Assembly (NCBI RefSeq): GCF_047250365.1
Contig: NZ_JBLBVL010000017.1
Span: forward strand, 1-64,000
DNA length: 64,000 nucleotides
Direction: 5' to 3'
Origin: Thaumasiovibrio sp047250365
Lineage (GTDB): Bacteria; Pseudomonadota; Gammaproteobacteria; Enterobacterales; Vibrionaceae
The position numbers and the translations under genes were made by a program. Under the pieces are notes generated by a model that made no database searches, was not told the origin of the DNA, and was given only the letters and a program-made list of their open reading frames with translations. Below, one piece after another: positions 1 through 7,772 of this stretch (its first letter is position 1; the number at the start of each line of letters is the position of its first letter).

Positions 1-122
1 CCCGCAGCAAGCCCCCCCCCAAGCGCACAGCCCAGCAGCGGGCAATCAGGCAGCTCGAAGCCATCAACCCGGTACTCATTCACTCGGAACAATTCAAAGC
101 CAGCAACCGGAGAAAGCCATGA
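1..122 (+). CDS. 3' end of an unrecognised gene entering from the left edge
   Basis: An open frame (codons starting at position 3) runs in from the window edge and stops at TGA 120-122. About 39 residues are visible. They are rich in proline, lysine and arginine near the start (a PPPKR run) and end in a basic tail (NRRKP). The DNA is distinctly more G+C-rich than what follows. I do not recognise the family; a basic tail next to insertion-element debris would fit the end of a transposase, but that is only inference. The start lies outside the window. Confidence 0.35.
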   Translation, partial: RSKPPPKRTAQQRAIRQLEAINPVLIHSEQFKASNRRKP

Positions 123-257
123 CATCCCTACTCCACAGTCACATAGAATTCCTTTTGAATCTGAGGTTAAAGGCCATTTAGCACAGATGATGAGTGATGT
201 TTATCATGTGGGATGAAAACATCACCAAAAATTAGTGATTGACGCCATAGTCGTTTG

Positions 258-638
258 CTATGTACATTTTTCCAACATCAACTGCCAGTCACTTTTTGAT
301 ACCCAAGGCTCGTAAACCTTAACCCTATGATACCCATTTGAGGTCAAAGACGTGATACGAATATATCGCTTTCCCCAAATTGACCTTTGATACCTTAAAG
401 CAGCCGGAATACCGAATAGATAAATATCGGCGTTATCCGTCGTCAGGTTGCTTTCACTTTTTTTCATCGTCCCTACGTATTGGAAAATAGCACCAACTAG
501 AACTGCACCATAGGTAAACAAGTTTTGCTCTACAGAAAAGACAAACTGCATTACTAGTAATGCAGATATGCCGGCAAACAATGATGCCATACTCATAGAA
601 AGCGCTCGGGGAAACCCCATAAACTTAATTTCTCGCAT
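258..638 (-). CDS. small inner-membrane protein of unknown function
   Basis: This 126-residue protein is not a family I recognise. The start is well supported: a strong ribosome-binding site (AAAGGAGGT) lies 7 bases before the ATG at 638. Two hydrophobic segments near residues 12-32 and 38-56 predict a membrane anchor, followed by a soluble tail of about 65 residues rich in aromatic and basic residues. It sits alone on the minus strand in the accessory region, like the other orphan genes up to 3739, and may be a former integron cassette, although I see no attC site directly next to it. Confidence 0.6.
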   Translation of the reverse strand: MREIKFMGFPRALSMSMASLFAGISALLVMQFVFSVEQNLFTYGAVLVGAIFQYVGTMKKSESNLTTDNADIYLFGIPAALRYQRSIWGKRYIRITSLTSNGYHRVKVYEPWVSKSDWQLMLEKCT

Positions 639-756
639 GTATAGAACCTCCTTTACTTATTGTGCTATGAAATGCGAAAAGTGCACCCGATACCTAGAAT
701 CATTGCGAGATGGTTAAAATAGATGCATGCACATAGACATATTGACCCCCACGAGG

Positions 757-835
757 TGCTAGCCTCCAATATCGTGGATTAGCTTGACGCTAGAGCCATA
801 ATTAGTGTGTTAACAACCAAATTTGGAGGCTAGCA
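757..835. repeat. 13-bp inverted repeat before the IS110-like gene fragment
   Basis: The sequence TGCTAGCCTCCAA at 757-769 is repeated in inverse orientation at 823-835, ending at the ATG of the IS110-like fragment. The two arms enclose 53 bases. In IS110-family elements the noncoding end upstream of the transposase can encode the bridge RNA, so this may be the remnant of that left end. The remaining bases of 639-834 hold nothing else I can identify. Confidence 0.5.
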
Positions 836-984
836 TGAATAACGATAGTCTAATTTTCATAGACTTAGATACCCACAAGTCCTTTATTCAAGTCGCACTT
901 CTGAGAGAAAATCGAGGAGTAAAGCCCGAGCAACTTGGACGAATAAAACCTAACAGTGGAAACATCGTACGCTGCCCACACTGA
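835..984 (+). pseudogene. IS110-family transposase, N-terminal fragment
   Basis: The frame from ATG 835 gives 49 residues that resemble the start of the DEDD transposase of IS110-family elements: a FIDLDTHK segment near residue 8 carries the first catalytic aspartate, followed by a strand like SFIQVALL. Similarity ends around position 972 and the frame stops at 982, where the sequence switches to IS91-type coding. Intact family members are roughly 300-400 residues, so this is a dead 5' fragment. It was probably cut by an IS91-type insertion or by a deletion joining two elements. Confidence 0.65.
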
Positions 985-1214
985 AGTTCTTGATGCTCAT
1001 CTTGCAGCATGTCCTTCCCAAAGGGCTACTGCGGGTAAGAGATTATGGGTTCTTGCGAGCACAAGCACGACAGGTATTAGGCCAAATACAACTGCTGCTT
1101 GGCCTGTTTTATCAACTGCCGAGGCTTAATCCTGTCACCCGAGCGAAAGCCACTCGCCACTGCCCATGCTGTCAGCATGAGATGACCTGCGTCGGTATCT
1201 CTCGACCGAGGTAG
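981..1214 (+). pseudogene. IS91-family transposase, C-terminal fragment
   Basis: This frame encodes the last roughly 75 residues of an IS91-type rolling-circle transposase. The recognisable parts are the HVLPKG...RVRDYGFL segment and the terminal CPCC...M cysteine cluster. There is no start codon of its own; the catalytic HUH and tyrosine region is missing. It begins directly where the IS110-like fragment ends. Downstream, 1215-1467 has no gene; a short hairpin (1437-1441 with 1448-1452) in a G+C-rich patch could be part of the element end, but I cannot define the terminus. Confidence 0.7.
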
Positions 1215-1467
1215 CCGAAAGGCGAACATAATAAGGATAATGGCATGGGATAAACGGGGAGGAGTTAACACTTAAAGACCAACAGACAGCAAGTAACCAT
1301 CTGATAAGACTAAACTCTTTGTCTTGTCATGACTGCGTTCGCCTTGAGAAAACCATCAAGGCGATGCCACTTCTAAATATGATCGCACAATTTACTAATA
1401 TAGAGGCATCGGGCTTGTTTAACAATCGGGATTTAGCGCTGGCTTCGCAGCGTTTAATCCTTATTTG

Positions 1468-1941
1468 TTATATTGCGGATTGATAAACCACATGAAATCG
1501 CTCTAAAACAAGCATCATATCTTCACTTGGTTCGATATTAAGCTCTACACATTCTTGTGCAAAGAAATCCCAATGGGCTTTTCGCCACCATTCAAGTGAA
1601 CGATCACCTTCGCCTTCCAAGTACGCAAAATCAGCTGAAACATCGGAGTACTTACACTCTTCTACCGAATCAATTTCAACGATACAAATAGGCTTACCAT
1701 TCCAATCTGTGACGACCAGCAAGTGACCAATTGTTGGCATTGGTTCATCATCTAATTCATACCAATATTTCAGGCTACAGGTTGCTGTCTTTTGACCAAT
1801 ACGAATCAATTCAGCACATAAATTGGCATTATGTTCATCAGCACAAAAGTAGTCTGCGCTAAATGATTGATATTTCTTACGTTCAGAATCACTTAATGAT
1901 TCAAGGTATTGATTTAGATAAATTTGTGCTTGTTCTTCCAT
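1468..1941 (-). CDS. ASCH-domain protein (YhfF-like)
   Basis: A 157-residue protein of the ASCH superfamily, related to E. coli YhfF. The ASCH core spans roughly residues 45-130: the segment RIGQKTAT, a strand near LLVVTDW, an IVEIDSVE strand and a W-W-...-F pattern before the last helix. ASCH folds resemble PUA-like RNA-binding domains and some members deaminate or hydrolyse modified nucleosides, but no specific activity can be assigned here. I take ATG 1941 instead of an upstream GTG at 1950 because GGA lies 6 bases before it. It is an orphan in the accessory region. Confidence 0.7.
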   Translation of the reverse strand: MEEQAQIYLNQYLESLSDSERKKYQSFSADYFCADEHNANLCAELIRIGQKTATCSLKYWYELDDEPMPTIGHLLVVTDWNGKPICIVEIDSVEECKYSDVSADFAYLEGEGDRSLEWWRKAHWDFFAQECVELNIEPSEDMMLVLERFHVVYQSAI

Positions 1942-2129
1942 GATATCCACTTACTATTTTTGCAATATAACGCTTGCCATAAACGGCGAGCGATTTTTGC
2001 GAGTCCAGCGCCCGCAGGGCGCGATGTTTGATGGCTTTGTTGAACGAAGCCGCTCTGCGGCAGAGTAAAGCGTAAGACCACCATACTCTTTGTAACCCAT
2101 CATTCGATGGTCAACAAGGAGTCAGTACC

Positions 2130-2408
2130 ATGAACACCACTGAACTTTCTCGCTACAACTTCCTTTATTAGCAACACCTTACCAACCTATCTCTGCAAGG
2201 TAAACGCCCTGCAACCATTGATGCCTATTCTCGTGCGGTTCGTCGGATAAGTCAGTTCTTTAACTGCTGCCCTGATACATTAACTTCCGAGCAGCTCAAG
2301 CAATACTTCGCCAGCCTGATTAAGACTCACTCATGGAGTACCGTTAAACTCGACCGTAACGGATTGCAGTTCTTCTATCGCTACACGCTCAATAAGCAAT
2401 GGGAGTGA
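2130..2408 (+). pseudogene. integrase-like (tyrosine recombinase N-terminal) fragment with two in-frame stops
   Basis: From ATG 2130 the frame encodes the SAM-like N-terminal domain of a tyrosine recombinase: a helix with QGKRPATIDAYSRAVR, then LTSEQLKQYF and WSTVKLDRNGLQFFYR. Small integrase-like genes of this type accompany some IS91-family elements. The frame is broken by TAG at 2169-2171 (codon 14) and TGA at 2406-2408, after which similarity appears to continue for a few residues (LNIVKPP) before stopping. The catalytic domain is absent. Both stops look like single-base changes from CAG and TGG, so it is inactive. Confidence 0.65.
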
Positions 2409-2427
2409 CTCAATATTGTAAAACCAC

Positions 2428-2503
2428 CAAATTGACCACTTAAAACACAGAAGCGAGTAGATACAAAATTGCCAAGCGTTTTTGAATCCAGTTGAACAAT
2501 TTG
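2428..2503 (-). repeat. truncated Vibrio-type attC (integron cassette recombination) site
   Basis: Read on the minus strand from 2503, the sequence matches the left half of superintegron attC repeats as I remember them: a TTGTTCAACTGGATTC segment, then ACGCTTGGC with T-rich spacing and a GTTTTAAGTGGTC segment. The right half, which should end in a GTTRRRY core, is missing; the sequence instead runs into the integrase-like fragment. It follows the stop codon of the gene at 2570-2881 in that gene's orientation, as expected for a cassette. The assignment rests on recalled consensus, not on an alignment. Confidence 0.55.
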
Positions 2504-2569
2504 TATGAAGCTATTTGCGAAACCAAATACCAAAGTCCTTGAATGCGAAGACTGTGAAATAGCGCAAAG

Positions 2570-2881
2570 TCAATTTGTCACGACTGCATCACCATATGCA
2601 ATAACATATGTTACTTGCCACTCCGAACCTTTAGCTTGATAAGACCCAGACATTACCTTCACATTAACAACCGAATCTGCACCTTTCTCTTTAGCCGCAG
2701 ATAACAAGCTTTCAAAAATATTCCCACTTATTTTAGGTATATCACCTGCAATACCTTTCTTCGTGTATTCAATGAGCCCTAAAGACTTAATTATTTCCTT
2801 CCCCGGAATACTAGGTAATGTCGTGCAGCCTTCTATTAATGAAGAGCTCTCTTCTGGTCCACCCAATCCCAAAAAGCCCAT
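2570..2881 (-). CDS. YbjQ/UPF0145-like heavy-metal-binding-type protein
   Basis: A 103-residue protein resembling the YbjQ (UPF0145) family: a LPSIPGKEI strand-helix near residue 24, a central helix with AAKEKGADSVVNVKV (the family's GADAVVG-type motif), and a final hydrophobic strand with YGDAVV. Family members form pentamers in known structures; their role is not settled. A good ribosome-binding site (AAGGAG) lies 6 bases before the ATG. The gene is followed by the truncated attC site, which suggests it is a former integron cassette. Confidence is moderate because the N-terminal 20 residues differ from YbjQ. Confidence 0.6.
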   Translation of the reverse strand: MGFLGLGGPEESSSLIEGCTTLPSIPGKEIIKSLGLIEYTKKGIAGDIPKISGNIFESLLSAAKEKGADSVVNVKVMSGSYQAKGSEWQVTYVIAYGDAVVTN

Positions 2882-3244
2882 GAAATCTCCTTAATGATAT
2901 TAATTGCTAATGTAGTTGGTACGTATGCGCCCTAACGCTTTACATATGGCGAGTAGCCGCATATTTCCCTAATAACGCTTTCAGATTACACTGCATTATT
3001 TCTATTAAATCAATAAATTATGTTTAAAATGTTAATCACGTAACAAGTTATGCGGCAGGTTGATAGGCAAGTGGCGGCCCGGTTTACAAATTCACATTGG
3101 GTAAGGTTTTGACACTAACCACCATGGTACTGTTTATTTGTACAGTAATGGTGTTATTACATCCATTTCTGGCAAATATGCACCAAACCTGGTTACGCCC
3201 TACCCACTTTTAGCGGTTCATCGCTATGTTTCTTCATCACGCAA
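2882..3244. other. gene-free accessory spacer
   Basis: No reading frame with a convincing start is present. On the minus strand, near 2925-2990, there are two copies of an AAAGCGTTA word, one of them followed by GGGCG, which loosely resembles the right end of an attC site. I could not pair it with a matching left end, so no attC is called here. Confidence 0.4.
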
Positions 3245-3739
3245 TTATGCATTCGAGCAAAAATAACCCAAAATACCTAATATGATAATTGGTAGATACG
3301 GAATATACACTAATGGAAGTAATGCGTTACTAAGCGTTTGATCTAACGGTGTTTTGTTTATCTTTACTTTCTCATATTTATGCACTGGAGGATCTAACGT
3401 GTACGCCTTAAACCAAGAGTTATATACTTGAAATGGTTTTATATCTTGGTATTTTTCCTCACCACGAAAGTAAGCCTCTAGCACTCTGATTCGGTATGAA
3501 TTGGCATATTGAAAAGTTTTCCATTTTGCTTCTATTACCCAAAACAGAAACGCCGATAATGCAACAAAAGCAAAGAGAGTTGAGCTAAATCCACCTTTCC
3601 CTTCGTCAAAACCAAGAGCAAGTGCACCCAACGAAACCGTTATGCACCAACTCTTTATAAGCAATGCTCTATTGTCGAAGTCTTCATATGTCTGCTGAAG
3701 GAAAAGGTATTCTTCTTTTAGTTCATCCCTGATGCTCAT
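3245..3739 (-). CDS. hypothetical membrane protein
   Basis: A 164-residue protein preceded by a strong ribosome-binding site (AGGAGGT) just before ATG 3739. A helical N-terminus (EEYLFLQQTYEDFDNRAL) is followed by two membrane segments near residues 32-45 and 52-68, a soluble loop with a charged FRGEEKYQD patch, and a last hydrophobic segment near 142-160. Similar small proteins occur in mobile regions and cassette arrays, but I know of no assigned function. The helical start plus paired membrane helices recalls SLATT-type effectors; that is a weak resemblance only. Confidence 0.55.
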   Translation of the reverse strand: MSIRDELKEEYLFLQQTYEDFDNRALLIKSWCITVSLGALALGFDEGKGGFSSTLFAFVALSAFLFWVIEAKWKTFQYANSYRIRVLEAYFRGEEKYQDIKPFQVYNSWFKAYTLDPPVHKYEKVKINKTPLDQTLSNALLPLVYIPYLPIIILGILGYFCSNA

Positions 3740-4287
3740 TTTACCTCCTGTATGCAGAATCTATTAACCAATAGTATAGTAAATTGCCGGAGACTTGACT
3801 TATTTCATGGGCATCGCCCAGAGTTAGCGAGTCAGTGATATAATAGGTGACTCGCTGATGTTTCAGCTTGCACCAGATCTAAACTCACCGACACAGACTT
3901 AAACGCCAAGTCATATTTTGAGTGCCTTCACTTCTGTTAATGCTTATTCTTATTATTCCTTAGTTGTCAAAAAAGCGCATGATAAGTAACTTCGCCGGTC
4001 GGAATATTATTGGCTAGCGATAGGCCAATACTTATTTTGGGGGAAATTTGAAATCAATATCGTGCAAAGGAAGGAAGCCGCTTGCGCGGTACGGTGTTTG
4101 GAACCGTTTGGTGAAATCAACAGGCGATTAACGGCAACTAACCTACTCTCTCGCACTAAGACTAAAGTCTCAGTGCAATTAGGTAAGAAACAGTTAATAT
4201 GGTTACTAAATTGAAAGTGTATTTCCGTCATTGAGTGACTCAACGCTAGCCGACATTGCTGTTGAGTTACTCGTTTTTTTGTTCCGT
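3740..4287. other. gene-free accessory/core boundary with decayed sequence
   Basis: No supported gene. A perfect 9-base inverted repeat (AGCGAGTCA at 3826-3834, its complement at 3848-3856) lies within it. The plus-strand stretch 4020-4200 gives broken peptide pieces separated by stop codons, which looks like old coding DNA I cannot place. The minus-strand open frame 4007-4243 has no ribosome-binding site or recognisable domain and I do not call it. Conserved chromosome begins right after the hairpin at 4233-4280. Confidence 0.45.
4233..4280 (+). terminator. rho-independent terminator, plus orientation
   Basis: A 12-base stem (GAGTGACTCAAC at 4233-4244 against 4261-4272, one mismatch) is followed by seven T residues on the plus strand. 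It faces the decayed accessory DNA and does not terminate the PilZ gene, which is read from the other strand. Confidence 0.6.
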
Positions 4288-5001
4288 TTAGCTGTCTGTA
4301 AATGCCAGCACACTACCGTTATAAGTGAGTTGCGACATTAAATGTTTCACGCTGCTCTCACCTTGTTCGTCGAGTTTCACCCCAGCGCGGATTTCCATGT
4401 TGTTCTCTGTCAGGTTCATTACTTCGCCCGTAAAGGTATAAACTTGCCGAGTTGATTCGTTAATGACCTTAACCTTTATTTCATCATCAACAACAAATTC
4501 ACAGTGAAGTCGGTTAACAGAGAGTCCACATCCATGCATAGAGAGATCGGTGACGGTTATCGGAACTTTCTTATTGTGTCTTAGCGCAATACCTTTCAGT
4601 GACGTGCTATAGCGGGATTCACTACGTAGTGTTTTCATTGTGACCGTAAAAGGTAACTCTATCGCCAATAGGCCTAGGCTATCAACGTATTGAACAATTT
4701 TGGATTTGAATGCTAGCTTGGCGCCCTCACCTTGGTCACAAATGGTATTCACCTGTACCCAATACCCTTCATTAAGAAAGTACCGTTTGTCATTGGGAGA
4801 GATGTCGGGAATACGCAAGTATATATGCTGCTTAAAATCACAGCCGATCAAGCTAGACTTACAACGAATTTTCTTACCCAAAGCGGTAGTTATTGACAGT
4901 ATCATCTCCGTTGTTAACGATACTAATTGCAAAGCTTCGGCACCTCTTAAGTACTTCAGCTCATCATTACTTTCCAACTGTTTTGTCGCTAACTGAGACA
5001 C
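4288..5001 (-). CDS. PilZ-domain c-di-GMP-binding protein (YcgR-like)
   Basis: A 237-residue cytoplasmic protein with a YcgR-type N-terminal beta domain (about residues 25-120) and a C-terminal PilZ domain (about 124-232). The c-di-GMP-binding signature is complete: RxxxR at R126-R130 and DxSxxG at D152, S154, G157. YcgR-type proteins act as flagellar brakes in response to c-di-GMP, and related ones affect matrix production. It starts with GTG, preceded by GAGG about 6 bases upstream. It is the first conserved gene after the accessory region; its link to the exopolysaccharide cluster far downstream is only a possibility. Confidence 0.85.
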   Translation of the reverse strand: MSQLATKQLESNDELKYLRGAEALQLVSLTTEMILSITTALGKKIRCKSSLIGCDFKQHIYLRIPDISPNDKRYFLNEGYWVQVNTICDQGEGAKLAFKSKIVQYVDSLGLLAIELPFTVTMKTLRSESRYSTSLKGIALRHNKKVPITVTDLSMHGCGLSVNRLHCEFVVDDEIKVKVINESTRQVYTFTGEVMNLTENNMEIRAGVKLDEQGESSVKHLMSQLTYNGSVLAFTDS

Positions 5002-5102
5002 AAAAACCTCATTATTGCACCGCTTAATTTACTGTTTTTTCTCATGAAAATTCTATTTATCATGAACTTAAATGTATCAACATCATGTGGTAGAGCTTAC
5101 AA

Positions 5103-5405
5103 TTAGGCTCGCTTTCCAGGTTTTAACTTACTTTGATGGGGAAAAACATTACGAATACGCTGCTTTACCTTACTAGGCACTGATTTTGAGAATACGATTT
5201 TGGTTGTAAATCGATTTTTATACACCTTAATCGTGCCGCTAAAGGGCTGCTTATGGGCAATCTCTTTACTATTTTGCAAGAAACCTCCCGGTATTTGCCC
5301 TTTGCTCTTGATCAACTCACCATTATTGAATTTCAAGTAAATGATGGGACGATCGATAAAAATAAAAAGACAAACCGCAAGTGCGAGAACGGCGACATAT
5401 AACAT
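5103..5405 (-). CDS. DUF3634 family small membrane protein
   Basis: A 100-residue protein with one N-terminal membrane segment (about residues 2-18) and a basic C-terminal domain with a FNNGELIKSKGQIPGGF segment and a final KQRIRNVFPHQ segment. These match the DUF3634 family, which I associate with Vibrionaceae and relatives, next to matP. The function is unknown. It starts 2 bases after the matP stop codon and is probably co-transcribed with it. Confidence 0.65.
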   Translation of the reverse strand: MLYVAVLALAVCLFIFIDRPIIYLKFNNGELIKSKGQIPGGFLQNSKEIAHKQPFSGTIKVYKNRFTTKIVFSKSVPSKVKQRIRNVFPHQSKLKPGKRA

Positions 5406-5407
5406 TG

Positions 5408-5857
5408 CTACTCCTCATCCATCTTTAAAAGTTCATGTAGGTCGTTCTTAATATCAACAACCCGCTTAGATGCTCGATTAGACTCTGTGATAAGATACTC
5501 AATTGTTTCAGAGAGGGTTGAGCCTAGCTCTGTCGATTTATCTGCAAGCATCTTCCAAACCTTGTAGTCCAAATCAATTGATTTCTTGCGCGTGTGCTCC
5601 TGCTCAGCGTTAAAATGGCGTTTACGCTTTGCTCGGATAGCCTGCTTGAGCTTATTTTCAATATCTGTAGAGATGTGAGTATCTATCCAATCCAACACAT
5701 GCGTTGGTTCGTGCTCTAATGAGAGCAGTGTCTCTACCGCAGCTTGATCTTCACTGGTATCAATGTAGCGAGTAATGTGTTCACCATCGCGATGTTTTTT
5801 AACAAGGTACGTCCACTTCCAACCGGCTTCTAGATTTTCAAGCTGTTGATATTTCAT
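5408..5857 (-). CDS. matP: macrodomain Ter protein MatP
   Basis: MatP binds matS sites in the replication-terminus region, condenses the Ter macrodomain and links it to the division apparatus through ZapB. The 149-residue product has the family's length and blocks: an N-terminal four-helix part beginning MKYQQLENLEAGWKW, the basic RAKRKRHFNAEQEHTRKKSIDL segment leading into the ribbon-helix-helix DNA-binding domain (about residues 85-125), and a C-terminal coiled coil. I choose ATG 5857 over GTG 5881 because the family begins at MKYQQ and AAGGA lies upstream. It is divergent from the lonB-type gene, as in E. coli, and a perfect matS site lies in this window. Confidence 0.95.
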   Translation of the reverse strand: MKYQQLENLEAGWKWTYLVKKHRDGEHITRYIDTSEDQAAVETLLSLEHEPTHVLDWIDTHISTDIENKLKQAIRAKRKRHFNAEQEHTRKKSIDLDYKVWKMLADKSTELGSTLSETIEYLITESNRASKRVVDIKNDLHELLKMDEE

Positions 5858-5886
5858 TTTTATTATAATCCTTTTCGTCACATCAT

Positions 5887-5899
5887 CACTGTTACAGTG
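5887..5899. promoter_or_regulatory. 13-base palindrome upstream of matP
   Basis: CACTGTTACAGTG is a perfect palindrome around a central T and lies about 30 bases before the matP start, within the matP-lonB divergent promoter region. Its position would suit a repressor or autoregulatory site. No regulator is assigned. Confidence 0.35.
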
Positions 5900-6048
5900 T
5901 AATGCATTATTAAGTATAGTTACAATCTCCGCCCTTATAGTTTCACGGTATTCTGTTTCACTTTGTGAATTGTCTTGGATTCGCTACTTAATTTTCAAGA
6001 AATCCTATATACTTCCGAGCTTTCTTACGATATACAGCGAACCAGAAC

Positions 6049-7704
6049 ATGCAAGACAATCATTGGTTGAAGTTTGAACCGAATTACGCCCCTCTAGATG
6101 ATGCATTGAGTAACGGTGCACGTATGCGCGATGGGTTTAGACAACGTCTGCAACCAAGGCTGTCTGATGCTATAAAACGTTTCTGTTCCTTGACATCGCA
6201 ACCAAGAGCGATGCGCATCACAGCGCCAGAAAATCGAATTTATCGTGGCGAAATACTTAACTTAATAAATGCAACGTCAAATAAACCGGTTATTGCACCG
6301 GATTATATTAATGAACGTACACTATTAGGTGCAGTCACATTAGACGACCAGCAAGCAATACATACGACCCCCGGTTTTCTGCACCAAGCTGATGGCGGAT
6401 ATTTATTATTGCCAGCGACTCAGCTTCTCGCGTCGCCGCAACTTTGGCCCATACTGAAAAGTACCATTAACGGTAACCCGCTAAGTTGGCGTGCCGCGAA
6501 CAGTAAGCAGCACCTCATTTTGCCAGAACCCGTCGAACTTAACGTTAAACTGATCATTTACGGTGATAGAGCTTTAATGGCGGAACTCGAGAGCTTAGAG
6601 CCTGATCTATTTACTGGCATATGGATGTACAGCGAGTACGAGCAAGACATCGCGTTAACAGACGCTGTGCTTCCTGCTTATCAAGCAATGGTAGATGATT
6701 GGTGTCAAACGCTATCTATACCGCAGATTAATGATAACGCCGCCTGGAAAGCACTCTTTCGAGCAGGATCACGAGAGTGTGAAGACCATGATAAAGCCCC
6801 ATTGTGTCCCCTATGGCTTATTGGTGTTCTCAGTGATGCCGCGCTAGAGAGCGAAGTTAACGCCATTACAGCACAGGCGATTAAGCTCGGACAAATTGCC
6901 AAAGAGTACCGTGAATCTTACCTGCCAAATCGTGCATTAGAAGATATCCATGGTGGGCATGTCATCATTGATTGTAAAGGTAGCGAAGTCGGCCAAATTA
7001 ACGGCCTGACGGTGGTTGAGTTGCCAGGTCACCCTAAAGCGTATGGCGAGCCAGCGAGGATCTCTTGTGTCGTGCACTTTGGCGATGGTGATATTTCAGA
7101 TGTAGAGCGTAAAGCCGATATGGGCGGTAATATTCATGCAAAAGGGATGATGATCATGCAAGCCTTTATTAGTGCTGCATTGGATTTACAGCAACCCTTA
7201 CCCTACTCTGCATCCATTGTTTTTGAACAGTCATACTGTGAAGTTGATGGTGATAGTGCATCATTAGCTGAGTTATGTGCCGTTGTAAGTTCACTAAGTA
7301 AAGTGGAAGTTAACCAACAAATCGCTGTAACAGGTGCCGTCGATCAATTTGGTCGAGTACAGGCGGTGGGTGGCATAAATGAGAAAATTGAAGGATTTTT
7401 CCATGTTTGCGCACATCGTGGGTTAACTGGTTCACAAGGTGTTGTTCTGCCTCACGCTAACATCGTTAATTTATGTTTGAATGACGAAGTACTGTCAGCC
7501 ATAAAAGCGAACAAGTTCCACTTATGGCCTGTTAAAGATGTTCATCAAGCATTGCCATTATTAACCGGCATGCCTTTTGATGGAGAGAAGCACGAAGAGA
7601 CACTACTAAATAGAATAGGCCAGCGTATTGATTCTTTTCATGATGGCGAACACCCACCACGCGGGGTGTTATCACGGATTCTAAACTGGTTTGTCCAGAA
7701 CTGA
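6049..7704 (+). CDS. ycbZ: Lon-family protease, LonB/YcbZ type
   Basis: A 551-residue member of the YcbZ/LonH-type Lon proteases, slightly shorter than E. coli YcbZ. The C-terminal peptidase domain (about residues 290-500) carries the Ser-Lys dyad: S403 in VDGDSASLAE and K446 in GGINEKIEGF. The preceding region keeps the fold of the Lon-related N-terminal/AAA part, but I see no Walker A motif, so ATP dependence is doubtful, as in this subfamily. Substrates are not known. It lies between matP (divergent) and fabA (68 bases downstream, same strand), the order found in enterobacteria and vibrios. Confidence 0.9.
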   Translation: MQDNHWLKFEPNYAPLDDALSNGARMRDGFRQRLQPRLSDAIKRFCSLTSQPRAMRITAPENRIYRGEILNLINATSNKPVIAPDYINERTLLGAVTLDDQQAIHTTPGFLHQADGGYLLLPATQLLASPQLWPILKSTINGNPLSWRAANSKQHLILPEPVELNVKLIIYGDRALMAELESLEPDLFTGIWMYSEYEQDIALTDAVLPAYQAMVDDWCQTLSIPQINDNAAWKALFRAGSRECEDHDKAPLCPLWLIGVLSDAALESEVNAITAQAIKLGQIAKEYRESYLPNRALEDIHGGHVIIDCKGSEVGQINGLTVVELPGHPKAYGEPARISCVVHFGDGDISDVERKADMGGNIHAKGMMIMQAFISAALDLQQPLPYSASIVFEQSYCEVDGDSASLAELCAVVSSLSKVEVNQQIAVTGAVDQFGRVQAVGGINEKIEGFFHVCAHRGLTGSQGVVLPHANIVNLCLNDEVLSAIKANKFHLWPVKDVHQALPLLTGMPFDGEKHEETLLNRIGQRIDSFHDGEHPPRGVLSRILNWFVQN

Positions 7705-7717
7705 TCCGAGTTGTTTG

Positions 7718-7733
7718 GCGTACACGTGTACGC
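7718..7733. promoter_or_regulatory. FabR-type operator upstream of fabA
   Basis: GCGTACACGTGTACGC is a perfect 16-base palindrome, extended on the right by T, 40 bases before the fabA start. It matches the AGCGTACA-N2-TGT(A/T)CGCT-type sites bound by the FabR repressor upstream of unsaturated fatty acid genes in gammaproteobacteria. FabR responds to the ratio of unsaturated to saturated acyl thioesters, so this site would tune fabA to membrane fluidity. Confidence 0.8.
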
Positions 7734-7772
7734 TAAATTGGCATCATAATTTTTAGGGAGTTACAAAAGAAG

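Noticed and set aside
1960..2045. Sequence with CGCTTGCC/GGCGAGCG arms considered as a second attC site
   Set aside because: The arms are close together (7 of 8 matching) and I could not find the paired outer core sites expected for attC.
4007..4243. 78-residue minus-strand frame before the PilZ gene
   Set aside because: No ribosome-binding site or recognisable domain; it overlaps what seems to be decayed coding DNA on the other strand.
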